64,000 nt of DNA from a virus: IMG/VR virus record IMGVR_UViG_3300042569_001270, positions 17,340-81,339 of that record; one strand, given 5' to 3'. Positions 36,753-45,765 of this stretch are shown here, piece by piece. A program made the translations under genes and the position numbers. Numbering within the stretch: the first letter of the stretch is position 1; each line of letters opens with the position of its first letter. The notes under the pieces are model-generated. The model had not been told where the DNA came from. It saw nothing but the letters and a program-made list of their open reading frames with translations, and made no database searches.

Positions 36753-37107
36753 TTGCCGGGAGCCGACGCCGGGGCAGGTCGTGTGCGACAAGGAGTCGTT
36801 CACTCTGCTCTACAAGGCGGCCCTCGACGGTGAGGCGGCCCCCAAGAAGGCCAAGATCGAGGCCGAGAAGACCTCTGCGGACCTCGCAGACGCGCGCAAG
36901 GTCACTGAGCAGTGTCAGAAGGCTCTGGCTGCTGTTCCGGTGCCTCCCAGCCCGAGGCGACTCGCTCTGGGTTACGGGCTTGGCGTCCTGAGCGCGGTCA
37001 CCCTGACGGTCTCTCCCCTTCCCGATTCTACGGACCTGCGCGTTGGACTTGCAGCGGCAGGATTGGCTGGACTGATTAGCGGGTATCTGCTTACTACGCA
37101 TTATTAA
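36679..37107 (+). CDS. Signal-peptide membrane protein, spanin-like candidate, 142 aa
   Basis: Starts at GTG 36679 (or ATG 36682) behind GAGGAG inside the previous gene. An N-terminal signal segment (MICLVVSVLVLARTARA) is followed by a short Cys-containing region and a charged coiled coil (about residues 50-85), then two C-terminal membrane segments (LALGYGLGVLSAVTL and VGLAAAGLAGLISGYLL). An exported coiled coil anchored in membrane is spanin-like, but the C-terminal membrane pair is atypical. The overlap with the upstream gene mimics Rz/Rz1 nesting only in general form. Confidence 0.55.
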   Translation: MMQSKVRMICLVVSVLVLARTARADCREPTPGQVVCDKESFTLLYKAALDGEAAPKKAKIEAEKTSADLADARKVTEQCQKALAAVPVPPSPRRLALGYGLGVLSAVTLTVSPLPDSTDLRVGLAAAGLAGLISGYLLTTHY

Positions 37108-37120
37108 GCACCCGTTCTTA

Positions 37121-37150
37121 TTGCTTTCCACCTTGTGCCCGTGCTACCGT
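37121..37150 (+). promoter_or_regulatory. Possible promoter before the UvsW-like gene
   Basis: TTGCTT at 37121-37126 and TACCGT at 37145-37150 are separated by 18 bases. The -10-like box ends seven bases before the ATG at 37158, so the transcript would be leaderless, in line with the lack of a clear ribosome site. The match is only moderate, so this is tentative. It marks the switch from lysis to replication genes. Confidence 0.3.
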
Positions 37151-37157
37151 TGGTGGC

Positions 37158-38642
37158 ATGGGCACAACCGTTACTATCGTTAACAACACTCGCGCACTCC
37201 TTGAAACTGATCACGAACTCGTCCGAGACGTAGTGGACGACGCTTTGTCGATCACAATACCCAACGCTTGGAGGTCACCTCAGTACAGGTCTGGACTCTG
37301 GGACGGGAAGAAGCACCTGCTGACCCCGAGCGGCAGCTTCCCTCTGGGTCTGCTGCCTACGGTCGAAGAGGCTCTGACAGCCCAGAAGACCGCCTACGAC
37401 GTGAAGGACGACCGAGACGAGATGCTGCGGTTCCGTGTTCACACGGTGCCGGATCAACTGCTTCAGGCCTCGCCTGCAGACGCCAAGCGCGGTGCGTGGC
37501 AGGACGCCTCTGGGACTTGGTGGCTCAAGCTCGAACTCCACCAGAAGCAGGCCATCGCTGCGGCTCTGAACGAGGGCAGCGGGATCATCTTCTCTGCGAC
37601 GGGTACAGGGAAGACCGAGGTCGCCTGCGGCATCGCTGCGCTGTCTAAGCGGCTGACGAAGGACAGGGTGTCGATCCTGTTCTTCACCCATCGCAGGAAA
37701 CTGGCTCGTGACACCCGGAAGCGCTTCGCCACCCGTCTGGGCATGCCTCTGGAGGACATCGGCCTCATCGCCCACGGCAAGTGGGAAGAGGGCCGGTCGG
37801 GCGTCTACGTTGCGCTGCTCGACACCCTCAAGCAGCCCAAGTACGCCAAGCAGCGGAAGCAGCTATTCAAGGACGTGGACATTCTGATCATCGACGAGTG
37901 CCACCACGCCTCTGCGACCACTTGGTATCAGCTGATCCAAAAGTGCGATGCGCCTCTGCGTCTTGGGTTGTCTGGCACCCCGCTGCATCGGAGCGACCAG
38001 AAGGACGCCATGCTGATTGGGGCCACTGGGAGAGTCATCTTCCAGATGGACATGAAGCAAGCGCAGGCGGCTGGAGTCATTACCCCTGTTGAGATCACCA
38101 CCGTTCCCGTGCGTGACACCACCGTCCCCATGAGTTTCAAGGACGAATGGCGAGACATCTACGTTAAGGGTGTCGTTGATAACTTTGCGTTCCACGAAAC
38201 CGTGGCAGAGAACGTTGAGAAAGACGTTGCGTCAAAGAGGACTACTCTTGTTCTCGTGCAAGAGATCAAACACGCCGAGAACCTGCTCACCGTCTTCGAC
38301 GACTGGGGCATCCGGGCGGAGCTTGTCCACGGGCAGCTTCACGAGACAGAGCAGGACGACGTGGTCTCGAAGTTCGGCAAGGGAGTCTTTCCTGTGTTGA
38401 TCGCAACCACGTTCCTTGGGGAAGGCGTCGACATCCCAGCCGTCGACTCGGTCCACCTGTGCAACTCCGAAAAGGCTGTTATTCCGGTTATTCAGAAGAT
38501 AGGCCGAGGCGTTCGCAAGGGTGTGACCGGCAAGGTCTGCCGTGTGACGGACTACCTGCACATGACCCACAAGACGCTGGCGAAGCACTCGCTTGAGCGC
38601 TTGAAGATTTACAAAGAATGGGGCCTGCTGGGCGAGGAGTAG
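37158..38642 (+). CDS. uvsW: UvsW-like DEAD/DEAH-box helicase
   Basis: The 494-residue product has an N-terminal DNA-binding region (about residues 1-120) and complete superfamily 2 motifs: Walker A ATGTGKT at 147-153, DECHH at 246-250, LSGTP at 271-275 and motif VI QKIGRGVR near 450. Layout and size resemble T4 UvsW and phage type III restriction-like helicases, which process recombination intermediates and replication forks. The gene starts a new transcription unit after the lysis genes, with no clear ribosome site. Confidence 0.82.
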   Translation: MGTTVTIVNNTRALLETDHELVRDVVDDALSITIPNAWRSPQYRSGLWDGKKHLLTPSGSFPLGLLPTVEEALTAQKTAYDVKDDRDEMLRFRVHTVPDQLLQASPADAKRGAWQDASGTWWLKLELHQKQAIAAALNEGSGIIFSATGTGKTEVACGIAALSKRLTKDRVSILFFTHRRKLARDTRKRFATRLGMPLEDIGLIAHGKWEEGRSGVYVALLDTLKQPKYAKQRKQLFKDVDILIIDECHHASATTWYQLIQKCDAPLRLGLSGTPLHRSDQKDAMLIGATGRVIFQMDMKQAQAAGVITPVEITTVPVRDTTVPMSFKDEWRDIYVKGVVDNFAFHETVAENVEKDVASKRTTLVLVQEIKHAENLLTVFDDWGIRAELVHGQLHETEQDDVVSKFGKGVFPVLIATTFLGEGVDIPAVDSVHLCNSEKAVIPVIQKIGRGVRKGVTGKVCRVTDYLHMTHKTLAKHSLERLKIYKEWGLLGEE

Positions 38643-38685
38643 AAACCCTTTGCCTTCAGGGCTTTGCGACTCGTGCGTTCTTCGC

Positions 38686-38714
38686 TTGCGGAATGAGGCC
38701 GACCTCTGTACTGT
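38686..38714 (+). promoter_or_regulatory. Possible promoter between helicase genes
   Basis: TTGCGG at 38686-38691 and TACTGT at 38709-38714 are separated by 17 bases, in the 111-base gap before the gene at 38754. The -10-like box resembles the TACCGT box at 37145. No experimental signal can be inferred, so it is tentative. Confidence 0.3.
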
Positions 38715-38753
38715 GGCGTTGCGTCAACCCACCTACCGAGAGGCATACCCCGC

Positions 38754-39329
38754 ATGCGACCGTCATGGGCCAAGAACTACAAGCGCAAGACAGCAGTGAC
38801 CGTGACGCCCGAGATTGAGAGGACCGCAAACAGCGTAGCGGCTGCGTACCGCACCTTCCTCAAAACCAATCAGCCTTTCGCACAGCCGTGGCACCCCTCG
38901 ACGCCCCCCAAGGACACTCAGTTCTGGGGGGCTTTCGTTAAGGCCGCTGAGATCATCATCGAGCTGGGTGCCACTCCTCACGACTACGTTCAGGCTCAGT
39001 GGGAGGGGATCAAAAAGATTGCCAAGCACCGCTCAGACCGGATGCTGTTCCCTCAGATGCTCATCACCGACAACGCTCGCCTCCGCTACCTCAGCTTCGC
39101 GGACACGCAGACGAACAAGGCGAAGCGTACCGTCACCAAGAAGCAGCTGGTCAACGCGGACCCGTTCATGCGGGACAACCGCCGCCTCAAGAAGCTGATG
39201 AAGGACTACGACGGTGTTGAGGAGTGCGAGGTGATCAAGCTCCACTGCCTCGACTTCTCGCGTGGCTTCCTCAAGAGCAAGGGCGTCTGGTCAGACGTTG
39301 CCTCCGAATACGAATCCTCCCTGTCCTAA
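38754..39329 (+). CDS. Hypothetical replication-region protein, 191 aa (possible helicase loader)
   Basis: The product is basic at the N-terminus (PSWAKNYKRKTAV) and contains a helical stretch followed by charged segments; no motif or metal site seen. It lies directly before the DnaB-like helicase gene and its stop is 12 bases upstream of that start. Small helix-rich proteins placed here in phages often load the replicative helicase, but that is only a positional inference. A GAGAGG site is present but spaced 13 bases from the ATG. Confidence 0.6.
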   Translation: MRPSWAKNYKRKTAVTVTPEIERTANSVAAAYRTFLKTNQPFAQPWHPSTPPKDTQFWGAFVKAAEIIIELGATPHDYVQAQWEGIKKIAKHRSDRMLFPQMLITDNARLRYLSFADTQTNKAKRTVTKKQLVNADPFMRDNRRLKKLMKDYDGVEECEVIKLHCLDFSRGFLKSKGVWSDVASEYESSLS

Positions 39330-39341
39330 GGTTCACAACTA

Positions 39342-40787
39342 ATGTTCACAACTGCCACGCTTCAGAAGCGTAGGAAGGGTCTTCCCTTCGACGCTGACTT
39401 CCAAAGGCGTCTTGTCCGCACCCTCTATCAGGACGCTGCCTTCGCAGCCTCGCTTGTCGGTCTCCTCGACGCAGAGGCTTTCGAGTCGCGTGTTCTTCGA
39501 TGGGTGATTGATAAGATTTTCTGGTACCACGATCAGTACAAGACTCACCCCACCAAGATGGTGCTGGAGCGGGAGGCCAAGAAGGCCGTCCGCTTCGGTG
39601 CCGTTCAAGGTGCCGACATTACGGCTCTCGCCCGTACGCTGGACACGCTCGACAACCCGACCCCTGACCGCTCGTACCTTGAGGACGAGGTCTACAAGTT
39701 TATCAAACGGTCTGAGACTGCGAAGGCTCTGCACGCTATCGAGAAGGCGATACGCACCAACGACTTTGACGCCGTTGATGCGGAGATGACGAAGGCCTCC
39801 TCGTTCAAGCCTGCGAGGACCAATGAGTTCGGTAAGACCGCTGCGCACAACGTGAAGGAGCGCGTGAAGCGCCGCCTCCGGCAGCAGGAGTTCGGCATCA
39901 CGAGCGGTACGCCCATTGATCGCGTAATGAAGTCTGAGGGCATCCAGCGCAAGCAGGTCGGCATCGTCATCGGTCCCACGGGTCGCGGTAAGACCGCCAC
40001 GCTGGTTCACAACGCCTGCGCCGCTGCGGAGGACGGGAGCAAGGTTCTCTACATTTCGCTGGAGCTTGACGAGGACGACATTCTTGATCGTATCGACGCT
40101 CGCCTCTGCAGCATCGACATGAACAATCTCAAGAAGAAGCCCAAGACGATTCAGGAAATGTACATGAACAAGCTTGCCACCGTGGGCGAGCGCATCCACA
40201 CGAAGTACTACCCACCGGGATCACTGTCTGTGGGTGGCCTCCGCGCCTACATCAAGAAGCTGGAGACCATCGGCTTCTACCCTGACCTGATCGTCTGCGA
40301 CTACGTTGACCTTATGAAACCGACGCTGCGCTTCGAGGCCGGTGACGACTACGCCGCCCAAGGCTCCGTCGTCCGTGAGATGCGCGGTCTCATGGGTGAG
40401 CTGAACATGGCTTGCTGGACCGCCTCACAGGCCAACCGTGGCGCTCTGGACGTTGAGGTTGTTGATAAACAGCACGTCGCTGACTCGTTCCAGAAGATGT
40501 TTATCGCAGACGTGGTCGTGACCCTCTGTCAGACCTTGGAAGAGAAGAACCGTGGGATCACCCGACTCTTCCTCGCCAAGAACCGAAACGGCTACGACGG
40601 CATGGAGTTCTACGTTAAGCTCAACACCGCGCAGTGCCGCATCATCGAGATGCCCACGCCGGTCAAGCAGCAGGTCAAGCCGAACCAGCCCAAGGCCGCC
40701 CAGAAGATTGGTCAGGCTCTGCGGTCAGGCCCTGTCATCACCCCGACGATTCGACGCAAGAAGACAACCCCTTCCTTGGTGGCGTAA
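39342..40787 (+). CDS. dnaB: DnaB-like replicative DNA helicase
   Basis: The 481-residue product has an N-terminal helical domain and a RecA-like ATPase core: Walker A GPTGRGKT at 211-218 and Walker B LIVCDYVDLM near 315-325, with a conserved CWTASQANRG near 360. This is the DnaB/T4 gp41 layout. The start ATG TTC ACA ACT is preceded by a copy of GTTCACAACT, and the following methyltransferase gene starts with the same 12 bases. Its TAA stop shares an A with the next ATG. Confidence 0.9.
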   Translation: MFTTATLQKRRKGLPFDADFQRRLVRTLYQDAAFAASLVGLLDAEAFESRVLRWVIDKIFWYHDQYKTHPTKMVLEREAKKAVRFGAVQGADITALARTLDTLDNPTPDRSYLEDEVYKFIKRSETAKALHAIEKAIRTNDFDAVDAEMTKASSFKPARTNEFGKTAAHNVKERVKRRLRQQEFGITSGTPIDRVMKSEGIQRKQVGIVIGPTGRGKTATLVHNACAAAEDGSKVLYISLELDEDDILDRIDARLCSIDMNNLKKKPKTIQEMYMNKLATVGERIHTKYYPPGSLSVGGLRAYIKKLETIGFYPDLIVCDYVDLMKPTLRFEAGDDYAAQGSVVREMRGLMGELNMACWTASQANRGALDVEVVDKQHVADSFQKMFIADVVVTLCQTLEEKNRGITRLFLAKNRNGYDGMEFYVKLNTAQCRIIEMPTPVKQQVKPNQPKAAQKIGQALRSGPVITPTIRRKKTTPSLVA

Positions 40788-41656
40788 TGTTCACAACTTC
40801 CTCGCTCACTCGTAAGCTGACCAGCACGCTGAAGCGCAAGTCTTCAGTCGTCCTCGAAGGAGACGCCTTCGAGTTGATGTCTAAGATCAAAGACAACTCT
40901 GCCGCTGCTTGGATTTTCGACCCTCCGTTCCCGAAGGTTGAAGAGCACAGGGCCACGGGCACGACCACGCGCCTCAAGATCAGCAAGTCCAGCCACAACC
41001 CGTGGTTCGACGCTGCCAAGTTCGCCTACGAGAAGCTGCCTGCCCTCCTGCGACACGCCGACCGAACGCTGGTTGCCGGTGGGCACTTCCTGATGAAGTG
41101 TGACTTTGATCTTCTGCAGGAGGTACTGAAGCTCTACCCTGCCGCCGGAGGTGCTCTGCCGTCGGTGGGTAGCGAGACCAGCCTCGTCCCTCAGAAGCTG
41201 TTGCTCTGGGACAAGCAGGCTCTGGGCACCGGCTACGTCTTTCGATCCCGTCACGAGTACTGGCTTTGGATGGTGAAGGGTTCCAAGCGTCGTCGTGTGC
41301 CGAACGAGAACATGTCCCTCTCGGACGTGTTCCGTTACAAGCGGCTCAAGGGGAAGAAGTACAGCCCTGCTCAGATGCCTCTGGCGATGGCCTACGACTT
41401 GGTCAGTCAGGTCACTCAGGTAGGGGACCTCGTTGTTGATCCGTTCTGCGGTGGCGGCGGGACGGTGCCGGTGGTCACCTCCGTCCTCGGTCGTCGCATC
41501 TGGGCCTGTGAGTTGGACCCCAGCTTCGCCAAGCTTGCCAACGAGAGGGTCGCTCGCGCCCTGTCGAAGAAGGACGACCTCCGGTCAGAGCTTCGTGGCC
41601 TGTCACTTGCTCACCAGCAAGGAGCAGTCCCCGAACACTCAACGATCATGGAGTAA
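40787..41656 (+). CDS. DNA methyltransferase (N6-adenine/N4-cytosine type)
   Basis: The 289-residue product has a DPPF catalytic motif at 45-48 and an AdoMet motif DPFCGGGGT at 218-226, with the catalytic motif before the AdoMet motif (beta-class order). It would methylate phage DNA, possibly for protection from host restriction or for replication timing. The ATG overlaps the helicase TAA by one base. The target sequence cannot be deduced here. No cognate restriction enzyme gene is nearby. Confidence 0.87.
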   Translation: MFTTSSLTRKLTSTLKRKSSVVLEGDAFELMSKIKDNSAAAWIFDPPFPKVEEHRATGTTTRLKISKSSHNPWFDAAKFAYEKLPALLRHADRTLVAGGHFLMKCDFDLLQEVLKLYPAAGGALPSVGSETSLVPQKLLLWDKQALGTGYVFRSRHEYWLWMVKGSKRRRVPNENMSLSDVFRYKRLKGKKYSPAQMPLAMAYDLVSQVTQVGDLVVDPFCGGGGTVPVVTSVLGRRIWACELDPSFAKLANERVARALSKKDDLRSELRGLSLAHQQGAVPEHSTIME

Positions 41657-41658
41657 CA

Positions 41659-42693
41659 GTGCGAGCACCGATCACCAGTCAGCTGCGGGACGCCATCAAG
41701 GCCTTCGACATCGAGAAGTTCCTCAGTGAGCATGCCTCTCTCAAGCCTGCGGGTGACGAGAGGATCATGGACTGTCCTGTCTGTGGAGAGGACGGGCACA
41801 GCGACAAGCTTTGGTTCAATGTTAAGAAGAAAACGGGGTGGTGTTATGTGTGCGAGGAGTCGTGGTCGCTCGTCAAGGTCGTCGGACACTTTCTCAACCT
41901 CGACCTGCGAAAGCCCTCGCAGTACATCAAGATTTGCCAGTTCCTTTATGACGCGACGGGTGTCACGAACACGTCCACATTACGAAGGACGCTCGAAGCT
42001 TCCCAAGCCGCCCTCGCTCCTGAAGAGGTTGAGGTTGAGACTCCGCGTTATGTCGCGCCGCCTGCTCTTGATCTACCTGCGGAATTTGTGACTCTGCCGA
42101 AGAAGCTCCCCGCGTACTTCGCCACACGCAACATCACGAAGGAGCAGGTCAAGCGTCACGGAATCGGCTGGTGTGAGCGCGGGTACTTTAAGAACCGTAT
42201 GATTATTCCAGTCGTTATGAACAAGAAGGTCGTCAGCTACATCGCTCGCTACATGGGCAAGCCGCCCGAAGGCGTGAAGAAGTACCTGTACCCAAAAGGG
42301 AACCCGACCGGTAAGACGTTCTTCAACTTTGATAACGCCAAGAAGTTCAAGACCGTCGTGCTGACGGAGGGCTACCTCGACGCTGTTGCAGTCGGTCTCG
42401 ACGCGATGGGGCTGGGCGGCAAGAGCCTTTCAGACCAGCAAGCCCTGCTGCTGGCGAGTCTCGACTTGGACGAGGTCATCGTCATGCTGGACGGCGATTC
42501 TGCGGGGCGGGAGGGGGCCACGAAGGTGGCTCGCAAGCTGTCGTCGTTCGTGCCATCTGTGCGCATCGCCTCGCTGCCGGATGGCAAGGACCCCGACGAG
42601 TTGACCGAGGAGGAACTGGCCGCTATCCGAGAGGACGCTTTGCCTCTGAACAGCACGGTTCCTAAGATCAAAATTGACCTAGAAGATTTTTGA
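41659..42693 (+). CDS. dnaG: DNA primase (zinc-binding plus Toprim)
   Basis: The 344-residue product has a CHC2-like zinc ribbon (C39, C42, C62, C65) and a Toprim domain with TEGYLDA at 236-242 and LDGDSAGREGA at 277-287, followed by DGKDPDEL. This is a compact phage primase with T7 gp4 N-terminal or DnaG layout. It starts at GTG two bases after the methyltransferase stop, so the helicase, methyltransferase and primase genes are one unit. No helicase domain is fused. Confidence 0.9.
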   Translation: MRAPITSQLRDAIKAFDIEKFLSEHASLKPAGDERIMDCPVCGEDGHSDKLWFNVKKKTGWCYVCEESWSLVKVVGHFLNLDLRKPSQYIKICQFLYDATGVTNTSTLRRTLEASQAALAPEEVEVETPRYVAPPALDLPAEFVTLPKKLPAYFATRNITKEQVKRHGIGWCERGYFKNRMIIPVVMNKKVVSYIARYMGKPPEGVKKYLYPKGNPTGKTFFNFDNAKKFKTVVLTEGYLDAVAVGLDAMGLGGKSLSDQQALLLASLDLDEVIVMLDGDSAGREGATKVARKLSSFVPSVRIASLPDGKDPDELTEEELAAIREDALPLNSTVPKIKIDLEDF

Positions 42694-42768
42694 CCTCTAC
42701 AGGTTGTGGTGCTGAGGAGCACCTACACAAGGGGCAGCGGACCCTTATTTCCGCGCAGGAGTGATCCC

Positions 42769-44730
42769 ATGCAGCCTTCTCAGCAGTTCGTCTACGTCCG
42801 CACCTACGCCCGCTGGCTCCCCGATCTGGAGCGTCGGGAACTCTCGTGGGAGGAAACGGTTGATCGCTACCTCAGCTTCATGCGTGGCACCTACGGCGAC
42901 AAGGTCCCTGCGAAGGTTTGGGACAAGATCGCCAAGCACATGAAGGAGCTTGGGTCTGTCGGCTCGATGCGGGCGACGTGGACTGCTGGGTCGGCCCTGA
43001 GCGAGAACCACATCTCGGCGTACAACTGTGCCTACCTGCCCTACATTGATCTCAAAGCAGTGGCCGAGCACCTCTACATTCTCATGCATGGGACAGGCGT
43101 CGGCTTCAGCACCGAGAAGGAATACATCGATCAGATGCCTGAGGTCCCGATGCAGTCTTCTGCGGGGGCTGGTGTTCATGTCGTGGCCGACTCCAAGGAG
43201 GGCTGGGCTGAGGCCCTGCATTTCGGTCTCTCGGCTTGGTTTCTTGGGCTGGACGCCGAGTTCGACTACTCACAGGTCCGCCCCCGTGGTGCACGGCTCA
43301 AGAAGTTTGGGGGCCGCGCCTCTGGACCGGACCCGCTGAAGAAGCTGCTGGAGTTCGTGCGCGCCACGATCATGGGTGCACAGGGTCGTAAGCTCACTTC
43401 GCTGGAGTGGCTCGACATCGGCAACATGATCGGTGAGGTCGTCGTCGTTGGCGGCGTTCGTCGCTCTGCGGAGATCAACTTCAGCGATCTCAACGACCAG
43501 CTCATTCGGGACGCCAAGAAGCACCCGTTCCCAGTGCACCGCTACATGAGCAACAACAGCGTGGCCTACAAGGTCAAGCCCTCCGTCGTGGAGTTTATGA
43601 AGGAGTGGACGGCTCTGGCCGAGAGCGGCTCCGGTGAGCGCGGCATCTTCAACCTGCACGCCATCGAGAACCATCTCGCCAAGCATGCCAAGCGGCGTAA
43701 GTTTGATGCCGACTTCCGCTCGAACCCGTGCGGAGAGATCATTCTTCGCCCGTTCCAGTTCTGTAACCTCTCGGAGATTATCGTTCGCTCTGACGACGAC
43801 TTCGACAACTTGATCGAGAAGGTCGAGGTGGCGACGTGGCTGGGCACCATGCAGGCCGGTCTGACGGACTTCAAGTGGTTGCGTCCTGAGTGGAAGAAGA
43901 ACTGCGAGGAGGAAGCCCTCCTCGGCGTCAGTCTCACCGGTCAGATGGACAACATGGAGCTGATGACCCCAGAGAAGCTCGCCATTCTCAAGGCCTATGC
44001 AGTCAAAGTGAACGCCAAGGCCGCTGCGGCTATCGGGATCAACGCTTCTGCGGCCATTACCACCGGCAAGCCCTCGGGCACGGTCTCCCAGCTGGCTCTC
44101 TGCGGCTCGGGGGCGCACCCGTGGTACGACCAGTACTTCATCCGTCGGTACCGGATCAGCGCTACTGATCCCGTCTTCCGCATGCTGCGCGATCAGGGCT
44201 TCAAGTTCGTCCCTGAGAACGGGCAGGGGCCGCTGGACGTTGAACGCCGACGGCACGCCCTCATGGGAGAAGGCTGGTCTCCGTCGCAGATTGAAGCCCT
44301 TGCCCCAGCGTGGACCGAAGAGCAGGTCAATACTTGGGTGGTCGAGTTCCCCACGGAGGCCCCTCAGGGCGCAGTCACCCGTCACGAGGTCTCCTGCATC
44401 GACCAGCTGGAATGGTACCTGCGGATTATGAAGCACTGGTGCGAGCACAACCAGTCGATCACCGTTTATGTGAAGGACGACGAGTGGTTGAAGGTCGGTG
44501 CTTGGGTTTACGATCACTTTGAGGAGCTAGTCGGTGTGAGCTTCCTCCCGTACGACGGCGGCAACTACACGCTGGCTCCATACGAGACGATCACGAAGGC
44601 GGAGTACTTCCTTCTGAAGGGCCGTCAGCCCGAGATCGACTGGTCGCAGCTTCCCGTCTACGAGAAGATGGACATGACCGAGGGGGCCAAGACGCTCGCC
44701 TGTACTGGAAACACTTGCGAGATGACTTGA
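42769..44730 (+). CDS. nrdJ: Adenosylcobalamin-dependent ribonucleoside-triphosphate reductase (class II)
   Basis: The 653-residue product matches monomeric class II reductases (Lactobacillus leichmannii RTPR type): the NPCGEI motif with C321, C332 (FCNLSEI), C87 in AYNCAYLP, and the C-terminal CTGNTC pair (C645, C650) that passes electrons to the active site. It makes dNTPs from NTPs and needs coenzyme B12 and no oxygen. The ATG at 42769 follows GCAGGAG; an earlier in-frame start lacks a ribosome site. It is followed by a terminator and by thyX. Confidence 0.92.
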   Translation: MQPSQQFVYVRTYARWLPDLERRELSWEETVDRYLSFMRGTYGDKVPAKVWDKIAKHMKELGSVGSMRATWTAGSALSENHISAYNCAYLPYIDLKAVAEHLYILMHGTGVGFSTEKEYIDQMPEVPMQSSAGAGVHVVADSKEGWAEALHFGLSAWFLGLDAEFDYSQVRPRGARLKKFGGRASGPDPLKKLLEFVRATIMGAQGRKLTSLEWLDIGNMIGEVVVVGGVRRSAEINFSDLNDQLIRDAKKHPFPVHRYMSNNSVAYKVKPSVVEFMKEWTALAESGSGERGIFNLHAIENHLAKHAKRRKFDADFRSNPCGEIILRPFQFCNLSEIIVRSDDDFDNLIEKVEVATWLGTMQAGLTDFKWLRPEWKKNCEEEALLGVSLTGQMDNMELMTPEKLAILKAYAVKVNAKAAAAIGINASAAITTGKPSGTVSQLALCGSGAHPWYDQYFIRRYRISATDPVFRMLRDQGFKFVPENGQGPLDVERRRHALMGEGWSPSQIEALAPAWTEEQVNTWVVEFPTEAPQGAVTRHEVSCIDQLEWYLRIMKHWCEHNQSITVYVKDDEWLKVGAWVYDHFEELVGVSFLPYDGGNYTLAPYETITKAEYFLLKGRQPEIDWSQLPVYEKMDMTEGAKTLACTGNTCEMT

Positions 44731-44747
44731 TAACTGGCATGGTTATC
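44729..44747 (+). repeat. Short inverted repeat after the reductase gene
   Basis: GATAAC and GTTATC form six-base arms around a seven-base centre, beginning at the last two bases of the reductase stop region. It lies between nrdJ and thyX and could be an operator or part of an RNA structure. With only six-base arms it may be chance. Confidence 0.3.
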
Positions 44748-44788
44748 GACGCGGGCATTGAGGCCTACGTCGCCTAACCGCACTTTCT

Positions 44789-44820
44789 GGGCCGCCTCCG
44801 GTTGTGGGGCGGCCCTTTTT
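44789..44820 (+). terminator. Rho-independent terminator between nrdJ and thyX
   Basis: A perfect 8-bp GC stem (44789-44796 with 44808-44815) with an 11-base loop is followed by five Ts. It lies 58 bases after the nrdJ stop and 20 bases before thyX, so thyX probably has its own promoter or depends on read-through. Confidence 0.85.
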
Positions 44821-44840
44821 CAATCACAGAGGATCACATA

Positions 44841-45704
44841 ATGAGTTTCATGCACGCCAAGATTGTTAAGGATTCTATCAGCGAGGCTGGCCGGAGGATC
44901 ACAACCTTCGAGTTGAAGTACCCTCGGATCATTCATGCTGAGCTGAAGACCCACCGCATCCTCAGCACCAACTCGGCTTCGTCGAGGGCCATCCCCGTGA
45001 AGAGGATGATCCAAGGTGTCATCGAGGAGACGTTCATCCCTTGGCACTGGGGTGCCAACCAGCCGGGGATGCAGGCGCGGCAGGAGATCGGTGAGTCCGC
45101 TAAGTCCCTCGCCAAGTCCATCTGGGTCGCTTCTGCGAACGACGCCATCCACACGGCACGGAAGCTGGCTGACCTTGGGCTTCACAAGCAGATCGTGAAC
45201 CGTGTGCTGGAGCCGTACCAGTACATCACGACCCTCGTCACCGGCACTGAGTTCAACCACTTCCTCGCTCTGCGGAACGACGAGGAGGCAGAGGACCATT
45301 TCCATGATCTCGCGTTCATGGTGAAGGGCGAACTGGACCGGAGCACTCCGACCCTCTTGCCGGTGGGCGGTTGGCACCTTCCGTACATTGACGAGGACGA
45401 CCGCGACTTCGTCTGGATGCACAAGGGCGACGTGAACGGTGACCTCACGGAGATGCAGGCCCTGCTGGTGAAGCTGTGCGTGGCCCGCTGCGCCCGTGTC
45501 AGCTACCTGACCCACGACAAGAAGCGGCCCTCTCTGGAGGAGGATTTGGCCCTCTACGAGCGATTGACGAGCCACTGGCCCATCCACGCCTCCCCGCTTG
45601 AGCACGCTGCCTACGCCCTGCCGGATGCGAACGAGCAGAGCGGTAACTTCAAGGGCTGGTTCCAGCACCGGAAGCAGCTTCAGAAGGAGTTCGTACCGGG
45701 CTGA
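44841..45704 (+). CDS. thyX: Flavin-dependent thymidylate synthase-like protein (ThyX)
   Basis: The 287-residue product has the ThyX motif in variant form at 37-49, THRILSTNSASSR instead of RHRxxSxNExSxR, and further typical segments LVTGTEFNHFLALR and SPLEHAAYAL. ThyX makes dTMP from dUMP using FAD and methylene-tetrahydrofolate. The first Arg of the motif is a Thr here, as in some phage members. The ATG at 44841 follows AGAGGAT. It is longer than the common size of about 220-260 residues. Confidence 0.85.
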   Translation: MSFMHAKIVKDSISEAGRRITTFELKYPRIIHAELKTHRILSTNSASSRAIPVKRMIQGVIEETFIPWHWGANQPGMQARQEIGESAKSLAKSIWVASANDAIHTARKLADLGLHKQIVNRVLEPYQYITTLVTGTEFNHFLALRNDEEAEDHFHDLAFMVKGELDRSTPTLLPVGGWHLPYIDEDDRDFVWMHKGDVNGDLTEMQALLVKLCVARCARVSYLTHDKKRPSLEEDLALYERLTSHWPIHASPLEHAAYALPDANEQSGNFKGWFQHRKQLQKEFVPG

Positions 45705-45720
45705 GAAGCGGAGAAATAGA

Positions 45721-45764
45721 AAAAAGCCCCCCGCCTACGATGTTCCGTAGGCGGGGGGCTTTTT
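45721..45764. terminator. Perfect bidirectional terminator between convergent operons
   Basis: A flawless 19-bp inverted repeat (45721-45739 with 45746-45764) with a six-base loop carries five As on one side and five Ts on the other, so it works on both strands. It lies between thyX (plus) and the last minus-strand gene, ending both transcripts. Confidence 0.95.
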
Positions 45765-45765
45765 A

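Noticed and set aside
40787-41656. Methyltransferase considered as half of a restriction-modification system
   Set aside because: No endonuclease-like gene is adjacent; neighbours are helicase and primase.
42694-42768. Hairpin region before nrdJ considered as a cobalamin riboswitch
   Set aside because: Only 75 bases with a 6-bp hairpin; far too short for a cobalamin riboswitch and no B12 box seen.
44739-44777. 12-codon frame between nrdJ and thyX
   Set aside because: No ribosome site and too short to support; probably chance.
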